9,134 nt of DNA from Bacillota bacterium (GTDB taxonomy: Bacteria; Bacillota; Clostridia; Acetivibrionales; DTU013): positions 1 to 9,134 of the forward strand of contig JAFABI010000004.1 of NCBI GenBank assembly GCA_023426125.1, read 5' to 3'. This document shows positions 1-6,579 of this stretch, in pieces. The first letter of the stretch is position 1. Every line of letters begins with the position of its first letter. A program made the translations under genes and the position numbers. The notes under the pieces are model-generated. The model saw nothing but the letters and a program-made list of their open reading frames with translations, was not told the DNA's origin and made no database searches.

Positions 1-1
1 T

Positions 2-595
2 CACGATGTCCTTAATAAAAACCGAACCAATTCGAATGCAAAGAACTTTACCGACAGGTTTAATCTGCCGGCAGAACAGAATACGGGTGCCCCTGCCGGT
101 ACGGTTTACTCCTTTGACTATGGTAATGCACATATCGCTGTCATGAATACGGAATGCGGCAGTAAAAATTTCAAAAGCCAGGGGGATTGGCTTCGAAAAG
201 ATATGGCAAAATCGGACAAGCCATGGAAGATTGTCGCCCTGCACAGGGGGCCTTATGGTGCAACCTATGACACTACAGACATCAGAAAGGCTTGGGTTCC
301 TGTATTTGATGAGCTTGGCATCGACCTGGTTTTGCAGGGCCATGACCATAACTATGTACGCTCCTATCCTTTGAAAAAGGGAGCTGTGGTCAAGCCTGGA
401 AAGGGTACGCTATATATGGTGGGCAACAGCGGCGGTGTGAAGTTCTATCCCCTAAAATCACGTTCATGGCAGGAAGTGGACCTGCAGCCAAAAACACAGA
501 TGTATCTTGCGGTTACAGCCTCTGATACGGAAATGGTAATCAATGCATATGACAGCAAAAATGCTTTAAAGGATTCGGTTACAATTAAAAAATAA
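2..595 (+). CDS. metallophosphoesterase, purple-acid-phosphatase-like (5' end outside window)
   Basis: C-terminal 197 residues of a calcineurin-type metallophosphoesterase; the frame is open to the left edge, so the start lies outside the window. The first two visible residues are His-Asp, which would fit the end of the metal-binding GNH(D/E) motif (inference, since the Gly-Asn is not visible). Further on, ALHRGPYGA and then GHDHNYVRSYP supply the later metal-ligand histidines in the order and form typical of purple acid phosphatases and related secreted phosphoesterases. A beta-rich tail ending KDSVTIKK follows. The family hydrolyses phosphate mono- or diesters with a two-metal centre, usually outside the cell; substrate and export signal cannot be judged here. 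The stop is TAA at 593-595. No convincing terminator follows. The gene is separated from the next by 245 bp of AT-rich sequence and is probably not in the same operon. Confidence 0.88.
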   Translation, partial: HDVLNKNRTNSNAKNFTDRFNLPAEQNTGAPAGTVYSFDYGNAHIAVMNTECGSKNFKSQGDWLRKDMAKSDKPWKIVALHRGPYGATYDTTDIRKAWVPVFDELGIDLVLQGHDHNYVRSYPLKKGAVVKPGKGTLYMVGNSGGVKFYPLKSRSWQEVDLQPKTQMYLAVTASDTEMVINAYDSKNALKDSVTIKK

Positions 596-738
596 TTATA
601 TTTTTAATAAGATATTTAACGTCAAGTCAGGTAAAATCACCAGCCTGATATAAAACACACTCAATTAACAACCTAAAATAATCCACTTACAACTTTAAGG
701 AAGAAGCTATAGATAAAGTGAAATGTCGTGATATATTC

Positions 739-775
739 ATATTATTTACTGCTAAATGGATATTAAATACTGCTA
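739..775 (+). repeat. 16-bp imperfect direct repeat, candidate operator
   Basis: Two copies of a 16-bp unit start at 739 (ATATTATTTACTGCTA) and 760 (ATATTAAATACTGCTA). They agree at 14 of 16 positions, and the last eight bases (TACTGCTA) are identical. The copies are 21 bp apart, two helical turns, so both face the same side of the DNA. The second ends 3 bp before the -35 of the promoter for the HTH gene. That is the usual place for an activator site or an autoregulatory operator; which protein binds is inference. Confidence 0.55.
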
Positions 776-778
776 CAA

Positions 779-807
779 TTGATTTTTTTGTTTTTTTGCC
801 TTATGAT
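779..807 (+). promoter_or_regulatory. sigma-A-type promoter for the HTH-transporter operon
   Basis: TTGATT at 779-784 (4/6 of the -35 consensus) and TATGAT at 802-807 (5/6 of the -10 consensus) are separated by exactly 17 bp. The spacer is very T-rich. Transcription would begin near 814, leaving a leader of roughly 27 nt with AAGGAGG at 824-830. The remaining gap sequence from 596 to 738 is AT-rich and shows nothing else that I can support. Confidence 0.55.
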
Positions 808-840
808 TATTATTAGATATTATAAGGAGGTTTTTTCATT

Positions 841-1296
841 ATGGATGATATTTTAAATCTTGAAGAAGCAATGGAATTTTTAAAAGTCAGCGAAAAAACA
901 CTAATAAAACTACTTCGAGAAGAACACATTCCTGCCCGCAAAATTGGCCGGGAGTGGCGATTCAGCAAGGAGGCCCTGCTTCGCTGGCTTGCTTCCGGGG
1001 ACTCTATCGACTATATCAATCAGAATGATCGGTATATGATTTCCGAAGATGTACCCGGCACATTAACCGCCTTATTTGGCAAAATCAATGAAGCCTTGTC
1101 TACACTGGAGAAGAATAACAATAATATCAAAACCTTATTGCGAGAGCTGGACAGGGATATCGGCATCCCGCAGGAGGCCACACTTCGTATCAGCTATAAA
1201 CAGCAAAGAGAAGTTGAAAAACTAGAATTTAAGATTTTTTGGGATCTGCACGAAGAGTCTAAACTGGAAACCAATCAAAAAACAAAATTGCCTTAA
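841..1296 (+). CDS. helix-turn-helix DNA-binding protein, excisionase/MerR-like fold
   Basis: A 151-residue protein. Residues about 4-52 form an excisionase-type HTH (HTH_17 style): LNLEEAMEFLKVSEKTL, then the basic recognition and wing region IPARKIGREWRFSKEALLRWL. Residues about 70-150 are charged and helical (EALSTLEKNNNNIKTLLREL), probably a dimerisation or effector region, and end in ESKLETNQK. The start is well fixed by AAGGAGG at 824-830, 10 nt upstream. The EamA transporter begins 42 nt after the stop with no terminator between, so this is probably the local transcriptional regulator of the transporters (inference). It is not an obvious phage excisionase, because no integrase or att site is visible. 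The tail of a diverged second copy of this gene lies at 2201-2316. Confidence 0.82.
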   Translation: MDDILNLEEAMEFLKVSEKTLIKLLREEHIPARKIGREWRFSKEALLRWLASGDSIDYINQNDRYMISEDVPGTLTALFGKINEALSTLEKNNNNIKTLLRELDRDIGIPQEATLRISYKQQREVEKLEFKIFWDLHEESKLETNQKTKLP

Positions 1297-1338
1297 TTAA
1301 CTGCTTACGAAAAATTTATATTTATTGGGGGGAAATAT

Positions 1339-2199
1339 ATGTGGCTTCTATATGCTTTTGGCTCAGCGTTGTTTGCGGGAATGACATCTATTTTAGCGAA
1401 AATTGGGATTAAAAATACCGATTCCAACCTGGCCACAGCTATCCGCACAATCGTTGTACTTTTGTTTTCATGGCTGATGGTTTTCATTGTAGGTTCACAG
1501 CATACCATCGGCACGATTTCTACCCGCAGCCTTATATTCCTAATTCTTTCAGGCGGTGCAACCGGTGCATCCTGGCTATGCTATTTTAAAGCTTTGCAGC
1601 TCGGAAATGTAAATAAGGTGACTCCCATTGACAAGAGCAGTACAATATTGACCATCCTTCTTGCTTTTTTGTTTTTAGGGGAAATACCTACCATGTGGAT
1701 GGGATTTGGAATCGTACTGCTTGCTGCCGGGACCTACCTTATGATACAAAGACGGGAATCGGAAACCTCAAACGTCAAGAGCAGGTCATGGCTTTTCTAT
1801 GCCGTTCTGTCTGCTGTCTTTGCCGCGTTGACCTCTATACTTGGCAAAATCGGAATTCAGGGAATCGAATCAAATTTAGGGACAGCAATCCGTACGATTG
1901 TAGTATTGGTTATGGCTTGGGGAATCGTTTTGTTTCAAAAAAAGTATATTCTCATAAAGGACATTGACAGGAAAAGCTGGATATTTATCATGCTCTCTGG
2001 CCTTGCAACTGGCCTCTCTTGGCTTTGTTATTATCGTGCGTTGCAGGAGGGAAAGGCCAGCCTGGTTGTACCCATTGATAAATTGAGTATTGTCGTTGCC
2101 ATTGCTTTTTCTTATATATTTCTCAAAGAAAAGCTTTCAAGAAAAGCTTTTACCGGATTGTTGCTGGTTGTATCCGGGACAATGCTATTGCTGTTTTAA
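1339..2199 (+). CDS. EamA-family (DMT superfamily) transporter, two similar halves
   Basis: A 286-residue integral membrane protein with about ten predicted helices, made of two EamA repeats: residues 2-138 and about 150-286. By my ungapped comparison about 65 of 136 positions are identical between the halves. Landmarks are TSILAKIGI / TSILGKIGI, SNLATAIRTIVVL / SNLGTAIRTIVVL, SGGATGASWLCY / SGLATGLSWLCY and PIDKSS / PIDKLS. This is the COG2510-like type that also occurs as single-half proteins of about 140 residues. Drug/metabolite transporters move small metabolites or drugs across the cytoplasmic membrane; the substrate here is unknown. The start ATG is preceded by GGGGGGAA at 1327-1334. 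It follows the HTH gene by 42 nt and is probably co-transcribed with it. Confidence 0.85.
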   Translation: MWLLYAFGSALFAGMTSILAKIGIKNTDSNLATAIRTIVVLLFSWLMVFIVGSQHTIGTISTRSLIFLILSGGATGASWLCYFKALQLGNVNKVTPIDKSSTILTILLAFLFLGEIPTMWMGFGIVLLAAGTYLMIQRRESETSNVKSRSWLFYAVLSAVFAALTSILGKIGIQGIESNLGTAIRTIVVLVMAWGIVLFQKKYILIKDIDRKSWIFIMLSGLATGLSWLCYYRALQEGKASLVVPIDKLSIVVAIAFSYIFLKEKLSRKAFTGLLLVVSGTMLLLF

Positions 2200-2200
2200 T

Positions 2201-2316
2201 AGACCCATTGTCATCCCGGAGAATGTTACGTTCCTATTAACTATAAACGGCAGAAAGAGCTGCGTGAGGACTCCAAACTGGAGGCCAATCAGAAATACGT
2301 ACTGATTGGTAGGTGA
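2201..2316 (+). pseudogene. decayed 3' end of a second HTH regulator gene
   Basis: The sequence between the two transporter genes encodes a diverged copy of the last third of the HTH protein at 841-1296. In one frame 2201-2233 reads IVIPENVTF, matching DIGIPQEATL. After a missing base near 2234 the next frame reads INYKRQKELREDSKLEANQK, matching ISYKQQRE...ESKLETNQK. It is about 11 residues shorter inside this stretch, and stops at TGA 2314-2316. No HTH domain remains. The stop lies 1 nt before one possible ATG of the MFS gene and 22 nt before the preferred one. This suggests that an intact ancestor was translationally linked to that transporter. The match is visible at both DNA and protein level. 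The copy is too diverged to be a recent duplication. Confidence 0.7.
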
Positions 2317-2338
2317 AATGAGAAAGGTCGTGACGAAG

Positions 2339-3571
2339 ATGGAAAGTAAAGTCGCAAAGAGGTTCACGCCTGCGATTACGGTCATCATTTTATTCGGCGT
2401 TATCAGTATGCTGGGGGATATGGTTTATGAGGGTGCCCGGGGAGCCAACAGCCAGTATTTTAATTTGCTCAATATTAGTGCGGCGCAAGTTGGCTTGGTG
2501 TTCGGCATTGGAGAGTTTCTTGGATATTTTTTGAGGTTGTTGGCCGGCGTCCTGTCGGACAAAAGCGGAAAACACTGGATATTTATTTTTGTAGGCTACG
2601 GCATGCTATTGGTGGTGCCGATTATGGGATTCACGATGAATTGGAATATTCTCATTGTCCTCATTCTTATGGAGCGAATCGGAAAATCCTTGCGCAATCC
2701 CGCAAAGGATACAATTCTGTCCGGAGTTGCTGAGAATCATGTCGGAACCGGATTTGCTTTTGGCCTTCAGGAAGCCCTGGATCAGATCGGTGCCCTTACC
2801 GGGCCTCTGATTTTTTCATTGGTTTTTTTCATTGTAAGTAAAAATGGAATCCCGGAATACCAGTTAGGTTACAAATGGCTTTTTGTGCCATTTATTCTTT
2901 TGATGCTTTTTGTGATTTACGCCTACCACAAGATTAAACGGGATAACTTGATTGACAACCTCAAAACGAGGGAATTCCGTTCGGAGCGGCTCCAACCGAT
3001 CTTCTGGATTTATACGGCCTTCACCTTTTTCTGTACCCTGGGATTTGTCAATTTCAGTATCATTGGCTATCACCTGAAGGCAAATAATCTGATATCGGAT
3101 GGAAATATCACGCTGCTGTATTCGGGGGCTATGGCTGTGGACGCCCTGGCTGCTCTGCTTGTCGGCAAAATGTACGATCACATGAAGATAAAAACGGGCA
3201 TTAAAACGGGGGGTCTCGCTGTTTTAATGGCAATTCCGTTTATAACGCTGCTGTTGCCGTTCTTAACGATGGGCAGCTCAACGCCGCTGATTGTGATCGG
3301 TATGGTGATCTTCGGTGTCATCATGGGTACTCATGAAACCATTATGCGCTCGGCTGTTGCGGATATCACACCCTTTTATAAACGTGGCACCAGTTTCGGC
3401 GTCTTCAACACCGGCTACGGTCTGGCCCTTCTGATTGGCTCAGCGCTGATGGGTTGGCTGTACGATCTGAATCAAACAGGAATCATTATAGCTTTTACCT
3501 GTGTGGTAGAAGCAATCGCTGTTTTCCTATATTTTAAAATGATACATACGGTAAAAACCTGCGGAGAGTGA
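2339..3571 (+). CDS. MFS transporter, 12 membrane helices
   Basis: A major facilitator of 410 residues from the chosen ATG. The MFS motif A loop is seen at about residues 70-79 (GVLSDKSGKH), followed by ERIGKSLRNPAKD at about 112-124. Alternating hydrophobic helices and a central charged loop (HKIKRDNLIDNLKTREFRSERL) divide it into two six-helix bundles. The family performs ion-coupled uptake or efflux of small solutes; the substrate is unknown, though drug or metabolite efflux fits the paired DMT transporter and regulator. The ATG at 2339 is preferred because AAAGG at 2323-2327 sits 11 nt upstream and homologous proteins begin close to the first helix. The frame also opens at TTG 2306 and ATG 2318, where ribosome sites are poor. 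A terminator follows at 3628-3675. Confidence 0.85.
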   Translation: MESKVAKRFTPAITVIILFGVISMLGDMVYEGARGANSQYFNLLNISAAQVGLVFGIGEFLGYFLRLLAGVLSDKSGKHWIFIFVGYGMLLVVPIMGFTMNWNILIVLILMERIGKSLRNPAKDTILSGVAENHVGTGFAFGLQEALDQIGALTGPLIFSLVFFIVSKNGIPEYQLGYKWLFVPFILLMLFVIYAYHKIKRDNLIDNLKTREFRSERLQPIFWIYTAFTFFCTLGFVNFSIIGYHLKANNLISDGNITLLYSGAMAVDALAALLVGKMYDHMKIKTGIKTGGLAVLMAIPFITLLLPFLTMGSSTPLIVIGMVIFGVIMGTHETIMRSAVADITPFYKRGTSFGVFNTGYGLALLIGSALMGWLYDLNQTGIIIAFTCVVEAIAVFLYFKMIHTVKTCGE

Positions 3572-3627
3572 ATACTCAATAATATTTGCATAGGTGTGGC
3601 GTTGAAATCCGTATGTTATGCCAAGCG

Positions 3628-3675
3628 GCCGACAAGCTCGGAGATCGATGCTTGTCGGCTTTCTAATTTTATTTT
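3628..3675 (+). terminator. rho-independent terminator after the MFS gene
   Basis: GCCGACAAGC (3628-3637) pairs perfectly with GCTTGTCGGC (3650-3659) around a 12-nt loop, and is followed by a T-rich tract (3660-3675). It closes the HTH-EamA-MFS transcription unit. On the opposite strand the stem is not followed by a U-tract, so it is not an obvious terminator for the convergent kinase gene. Confidence 0.82.
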
Positions 3676-3715
3676 CAAGCCAGATGCTAGATAGAAAATG
3701 AAAAACTCGTGAGCA

Positions 3716-5062
3716 TTATTGATTTTGCGGTTTGTCCGGGAGTGAAATGCGAAACGTAGTACCTTCTCCCTCTATGCTGGAGGCAGAGATGTCGCCGTTA
3801 TGGATATCCACGATCCAATTTACGATAGACAGACCCAGCCCGGAACCCGTACGATCTCTTGCTTTGTCGGCACGATAAAAACGCTCGAAGATATGCGGGA
3901 GATCTTCCGTGCTTATCCCGATGCCATCATCGGAAATGATAATCTCGGTGCTGCTGCCGCTGGTTACTGTGGTGACACTCACCGTACTGCCGTCCTTGCC
4001 GTATTTAATGCCATTTCCAATGACATTGACAAAAAGCTGTGTCATGAGACTTTGGTCGGCATAGATCTGTATGTCGGGTGCAATGTCATTTTTCAGCACT
4101 ATGTTGGAGTCCGCCGCCAAATCGCAAAGCTCCTCCATGACGGAATCCACCATATCATCCAGGGAAATCAATTCCCTGTTAATAGGATAGCGCCCTTCGT
4201 AACCGCGGGTGAGCATTAATAGCTGCGAGATGATGTGGTTCATGCGGGTGCTCTCTCTTTGAATCGTAGTCAGGTTTTCAAGGTTTTCCTGGTTCTGCTC
4301 GCCGTTCAAGGCATCTTCCGCGCACGCGGAGATGACAGCGACCGGTGTACGCAGCTCGTGGGAGGCAGCGGATGAAAATTGGCGCTCCCGTCGAAAAGAA
4401 TCCTCCACTTTATCCAACATGGCATTGAAGGCCAATGACAATTCTCCGACCTCATCCTTTGACGCTATACCGTCGATACGCCGGGACAGATCACCGCCTC
4501 CAATGGAGCAAGCAGTTTCGGTAATCGCTGCAATCGGTTTTAACGTATGGCCTGCAATGAAATAGGCTCCCAGAGCAGAAATGCAGAGATAGAGCGGAAC
4601 GAGAGCCAACAGCAACAGACGCAGATTGCCGAGGGATTCCGCCACCGTAGAAGTGGAACTTCCTGCAAATAAAGTAAGCTCCGCTCCATCCGTGTCATAA
4701 TCCTGTTTAATTATTAACCACTGGGCACCGTCATGCGAGACCGTTGCCTGCTCGTCGGCAATCCGCGCCTCGGGCATCCAACCTCCGTTTCGAGTGGTGA
4801 ATAGGATGTTTTTCCCCGGATCGGTCATACAGACTGAAACGCCGCCCTCTATTTCCAGTTCTGCCTTTATCGTCAATTTCCCGTCGTCCACTTCCAATGA
4901 GGAAATCATCTGCGAGATAGCCACCCGCAATTCCGATCCCAGGCTTTTATACAAAGAATTTGATACCGTACTGTAAACCACAGGAAGTAGGATTGCCAGA
5001 ATTACGATAGAGAATAGGGAATACCAGAGCATAATTTTCGTGCGAATCTTTATCTTATTCAT
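3716..5062 (-). CDS. sensor histidine kinase, HAMP-HisKA-HATPase
   Basis: A 448-residue transmembrane kinase. Helix 1 is at about residues 10-32 and helix 2 at about 147-171, enclosing an extracytoplasmic sensor of about 115 residues. A HAMP linker (about 172-224) follows. The HisKA motif SSAASHELRTP gives H235 as the autophosphorylated histidine. The ATPase domain has an N-box (VNVIGNGIKYG, N346/N350), a G1 box (DDGIG, 378-382), an F-box (IFERFYRADK) and a G2 box (GSGLGL, 406-411). All catalytic motifs look intact. It resembles the CusS/BaeS-type class. The gene overlaps the regulator gene by 8 bp, its ATG spanning the regulator's stop, with GAGGGAAG as ribosome site. This is a typical translationally coupled pair. 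The signal is unknown; the divergent PepSY protein, which would act in the same extracytoplasmic space, is a plausible modulator (inference). Confidence 0.92.
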   Translation of the reverse strand: MNKIKIRTKIMLWYSLFSIVILAILLPVVYSTVSNSLYKSLGSELRVAISQMISSLEVDDGKLTIKAELEIEGGVSVCMTDPGKNILFTTRNGGWMPEARIADEQATVSHDGAQWLIIKQDYDTDGAELTLFAGSSTSTVAESLGNLRLLLLALVPLYLCISALGAYFIAGHTLKPIAAITETACSIGGGDLSRRIDGIASKDEVGELSLAFNAMLDKVEDSFRRERQFSSAASHELRTPVAVISACAEDALNGEQNQENLENLTTIQRESTRMNHIISQLLMLTRGYEGRYPINRELISLDDMVDSVMEELCDLAADSNIVLKNDIAPDIQIYADQSLMTQLFVNVIGNGIKYGKDGSTVSVTTVTSGSSTEIIISDDGIGISTEDLPHIFERFYRADKARDRTGSGLGLSIVNWIVDIHNGDISASSIEGEGTTFRISLPDKPQNQ

Positions 5063-5732
5063 TTTCTTCCCTCATGACATACCCGAAGCCACGTATGGTG
5101 TGGATCAACTTCGGTGAAAAGCCCTTGTCGATCTTGTTCCGTAGATAACGAATATAGACGTCCACCACATTGGAGTCGTAAGCAAATTCATAGTTCCATA
5201 CATGGTCGGATATTTGGGATCGGGTCTGAATGTGACCTTGATTTCGCAGCAAATATTCCAGAAGCGCATATTCTTTTGACGTCAGCAGGATGGACTGCCC
5301 GGACCTCATCACAGTATGGGTAGCCGTGTTCAATGTCAAGTCGGCCAGCTTCAGGACCATTTCCTTCGTATCGCCGCTGCGCCGCAGCAGGGCGCGAATA
5401 CGTGCCGACAATTCCTCAAATGAAAATGGTTTTATCAGATAATCATCCGCTCCGGTATCCAGACCCGCCACTCGGTCTGTAACAGAGTCTTTGGCAGTTA
5501 AAATCAGAACCGGGGACGAGTTGCCGCGACTCCGAAGTTCCCGTAAAACAGACATTCCGTCCTTTTTGGGAAGCATCAAATCCAAAATAACACAATCATA
5601 TTCTAAGGACTCCGCATAATCCAGGCCCTCTTCACCATCAAAGCAGTCATCCACCGAATGGCCCGCTTCTTTCAAACGTTTAGAGATAATACGGTGCAGC
5701 GCTGCATCGTCCTCTATCACTAAAATTCTCAT
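5055..5732 (-). CDS. OmpR/PhoB-family response regulator
   Basis: 225 residues from the chosen start. The receiver domain (1-118) has the acidic pair D8/D9, phosphoacceptor D51 in VILDLMLPKKDG, T79 and K101 (IKPFS). The C-terminal winged helix (about 130-220) includes LTSKEYALLEYLLRN, the recognition helix around SNVVDVYIRYLRNKID and the wing HTIRGFGYVM. The ATG at 5730-5732 is chosen because AAAGGAGAG (minus strand, 5750-5742) lies just upstream. A GTG seven codons earlier would lie at that ribosome site and is unlikely. It is phosphorylated by the overlapping kinase and, as an OmpR-type regulator, should bind direct repeats as a dimer. The 11-bp repeats at 5802-5828 and 6507-6533 are strong candidate targets. 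Confidence 0.93.
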   Translation of the reverse strand: MRILVIEDDAALHRIISKRLKEAGHSVDDCFDGEEGLDYAESLEYDCVILDLMLPKKDGMSVLRELRSRGNSSPVLILTAKDSVTDRVAGLDTGADDYLIKPFSFEELSARIRALLRRSGDTKEMVLKLADLTLNTATHTVMRSGQSILLTSKEYALLEYLLRNQGHIQTRSQISDHVWNYEFAYDSNVVDVYIRYLRNKIDKGFSPKLIHTIRGFGYVMREENE

Positions 5733-5764
5733 CGTGCAGCTCTCTCCTTTCACACTTTTCGCTA

Positions 5765-5796
5765 ATTATATAACCTTAATATTAAGAACAGATGAG
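5765..5796 (-). promoter_or_regulatory. promoter of the two-component operon with two candidate regulator boxes
   Basis: Read on the minus strand, a perfect TATAAT -10 lies at 5770-5765, about 33 nt before the regulator ATG. There is no good -35. Instead CTCAT (5796-5792) and TTAAT (5785-5781) are spaced 11 bp apart, and the second starts 15 bp before the -10. This is the same geometry as the two plus-strand sites. A perfect 12-bp palindrome, CTTAATATTAAG (5775-5786), overlaps the second box. The -10 is seen directly; autoregulation is inference. Confidence 0.5.
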
Positions 5797-5844
5797 AAAA
5801 ACTCATTTTCTTTTCATTACATTCTCATATGTTAGTGCAATAAT
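5792..5844 (+). promoter_or_regulatory. PepSY-gene promoter with three 11-bp-spaced regulator boxes
   Basis: CTCAT (5802-5806), TTCAT (5813-5817) and CTCAT (5824-5828) start exactly 11 bp apart. Upstream, ATGAG (5792-5796) makes an inverted pair with the first box around a 5-bp A-tract. AATAAT (5839-5844) is the probable -10, starting 15 bp after the start of the third box. The -35 position (ATTACA) is weak. This is the layout expected of an activator-dependent PhoB-type promoter. It is repeated almost base for base at 6497-6549. Confidence 0.65.
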
Positions 5845-5901
5845 GCGTATATAGATGAACGCCTTCAGCGACATCTAAATAAAACTTTGGAGGATAGATC
5901 C

Positions 5902-6414
5902 ATGCAAAAAAAGAAACCAATCGGTTGGCTCACCGGCGCTATCGCGCTTGCTGTGCTAGTGGCTTCGGTGTTCGCTACCACGGCATTTGCGGCGAATGCG
6001 ACAAGCGCGAACAGCAACACTACGCAGCCAAGTGTCATAGCAGCCGCTGACACAAACACCAATGCAGCGTCAGGCGCTGCTACCCTCACAAAAGACGCCA
6101 CTACAGATGCCGTCGAAAGTGTGGACAAGCAGGAAGCTGCCGAGAACGAGAACAAGGCCCAGGATAATGCAAGGGAAACCGCTGAAAAAGCCGCCCTTGC
6201 TGCAAAAGCTACGGTGACTGAGCAAGAGGCAATCCAAATTGCAGAAAAAGCCAATAGCGGTTATACGTTCACGGTGGATGAGCTGGGTAACGACAACGGC
6301 GTAATCGCTTATGAGCTCAAGGGCACAAACGCGAATGGCAAAAAGCAGGAGGTTCATGTGGATGCAAACAGCGGCGCGCTCCTTCAGAAATCGGATTCCG
6401 AAAACGACGATTGA
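5902..6414 (+). CDS. secreted PepSY-domain protein
   Basis: 170 residues. Residues 1-30 form a signal peptide: basic MQKKK, hydrophobic core, then likely cleavage after TTAFA-A. Residues about 31-105 are a low-complexity Ala/Thr/Asn/Glu-rich linker, including a charged helical stretch (KQEAAENENKAQDNARETAE). Residues about 106-165 match a PepSY domain: TEQEAIQIAEKA, then YELKGTNANGKKQEVHVDANSGALL. PepSY domains are known as small extracytoplasmic modules, some inhibitory to peptidases; the function here is unknown. The ATG at 5902 is chosen because GGAGG at 5889-5893 lies 8 nt upstream; an upstream in-frame TTG overlaps that site. The gene is divergent from the two-component operon and carries its candidate boxes, so it is probably a regulon member and perhaps a feedback partner of the sensor (inference). 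Confidence 0.85.
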   Translation: MQKKKPIGWLTGAIALAVLVASVFATTAFAANATSANSNTTQPSVIAAADTNTNAASGAATLTKDATTDAVESVDKQEAAENENKAQDNARETAEKAALAAKATVTEQEAIQIAEKANSGYTFTVDELGNDNGVIAYELKGTNANGKKQEVHVDANSGALLQKSDSENDD

Positions 6415-6463
6415 GCGAATCAATCCCGCGATGTATCTTACCGTTTCTAGTAGTTTTTCATTG

Positions 6464-6496
6464 CAAGAAGGCTTTTACTGAAAGCCTTCTTGTTTT
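6464..6496 (+). terminator. rho-independent terminator after the PepSY gene
   Basis: A perfect 12-bp stem: CAAGAAGGCTTT (6464-6475) pairs with AAAGCCTTCTTG (6481-6492) around a 5-nt loop, followed by a short run of four T (6493-6496). It ends immediately before the second regulator site at 6497, so the glycan operon has its own promoter rather than only read-through. Confidence 0.78.
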
Positions 6497-6549
6497 ATGA
6501 GAAAATCTCATTTTGTCTTCATTACCGTCTCATTTTGCCCCCCTATGCT
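6497..6549 (+). promoter_or_regulatory. glycan-operon promoter with three 11-bp-spaced regulator boxes
   Basis: CTCAT (6507-6511), TTCAT (6518-6522) and CTCAT (6529-6533) start exactly 11 bp apart. An upstream ATGAG (6497-6501) pairs with the first box around a 5-bp AAAAT spacer. The probable -10 TATGCT (6544-6549) starts 15 bp after the start of the third box, the same offset as in the PepSY promoter. The -35 position is poor (ATTACC). The core TTCATTAC is identical in both sites. The response regulator encoded at 5055-5732 is the likely activator (inference). Confidence 0.65.
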
Positions 6550-6579
6550 AAAGGTAACGATGTAAAGGAGGTTTGCATA

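Noticed and set aside
634..655. Possible hairpin TCAGG...CCTGA after the metallophosphoesterase
   Set aside because: Only five base pairs around a 12-nt loop and no T-run follows, so it is not a credible terminator.
2090..2305. Plus-strand frame of 71 codons crossing the end of the EamA gene
   Set aside because: The first part is out of frame with the transporter and the rest is the wrong frame of the HTH fossil; it has no ribosome site.
3696..3714. AATGAAAAACTCGTGAG, resembling the regulator boxes
   Set aside because: It lies downstream of the kinase and MFS genes, is not repeated at 11 bp and precedes no gene start; probably chance.
3800..4219. Plus-strand open frame of 139 codons within the kinase gene
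   Set aside because: The minus-strand kinase has every catalytic motif intact here, so the plus frame is a shadow.
5730..5753. Longer regulator start at GTG 5753
   Set aside because: That codon coincides with the ribosome site that serves ATG 5732, and family members start at MRILVIEDD.
5865..6254. Long minus-strand open frame (129 codons), Ala/Ser/Val-rich
   Set aside because: It is the antisense of the low-complexity PepSY gene; its composition reflects the opposite strand and it has no suitable ribosome site or family motif.
6070..6423. Minus-strand open frame opposite the PepSY domain
   Set aside because: It is a shadow of a well-supported secreted protein gene on the plus strand.
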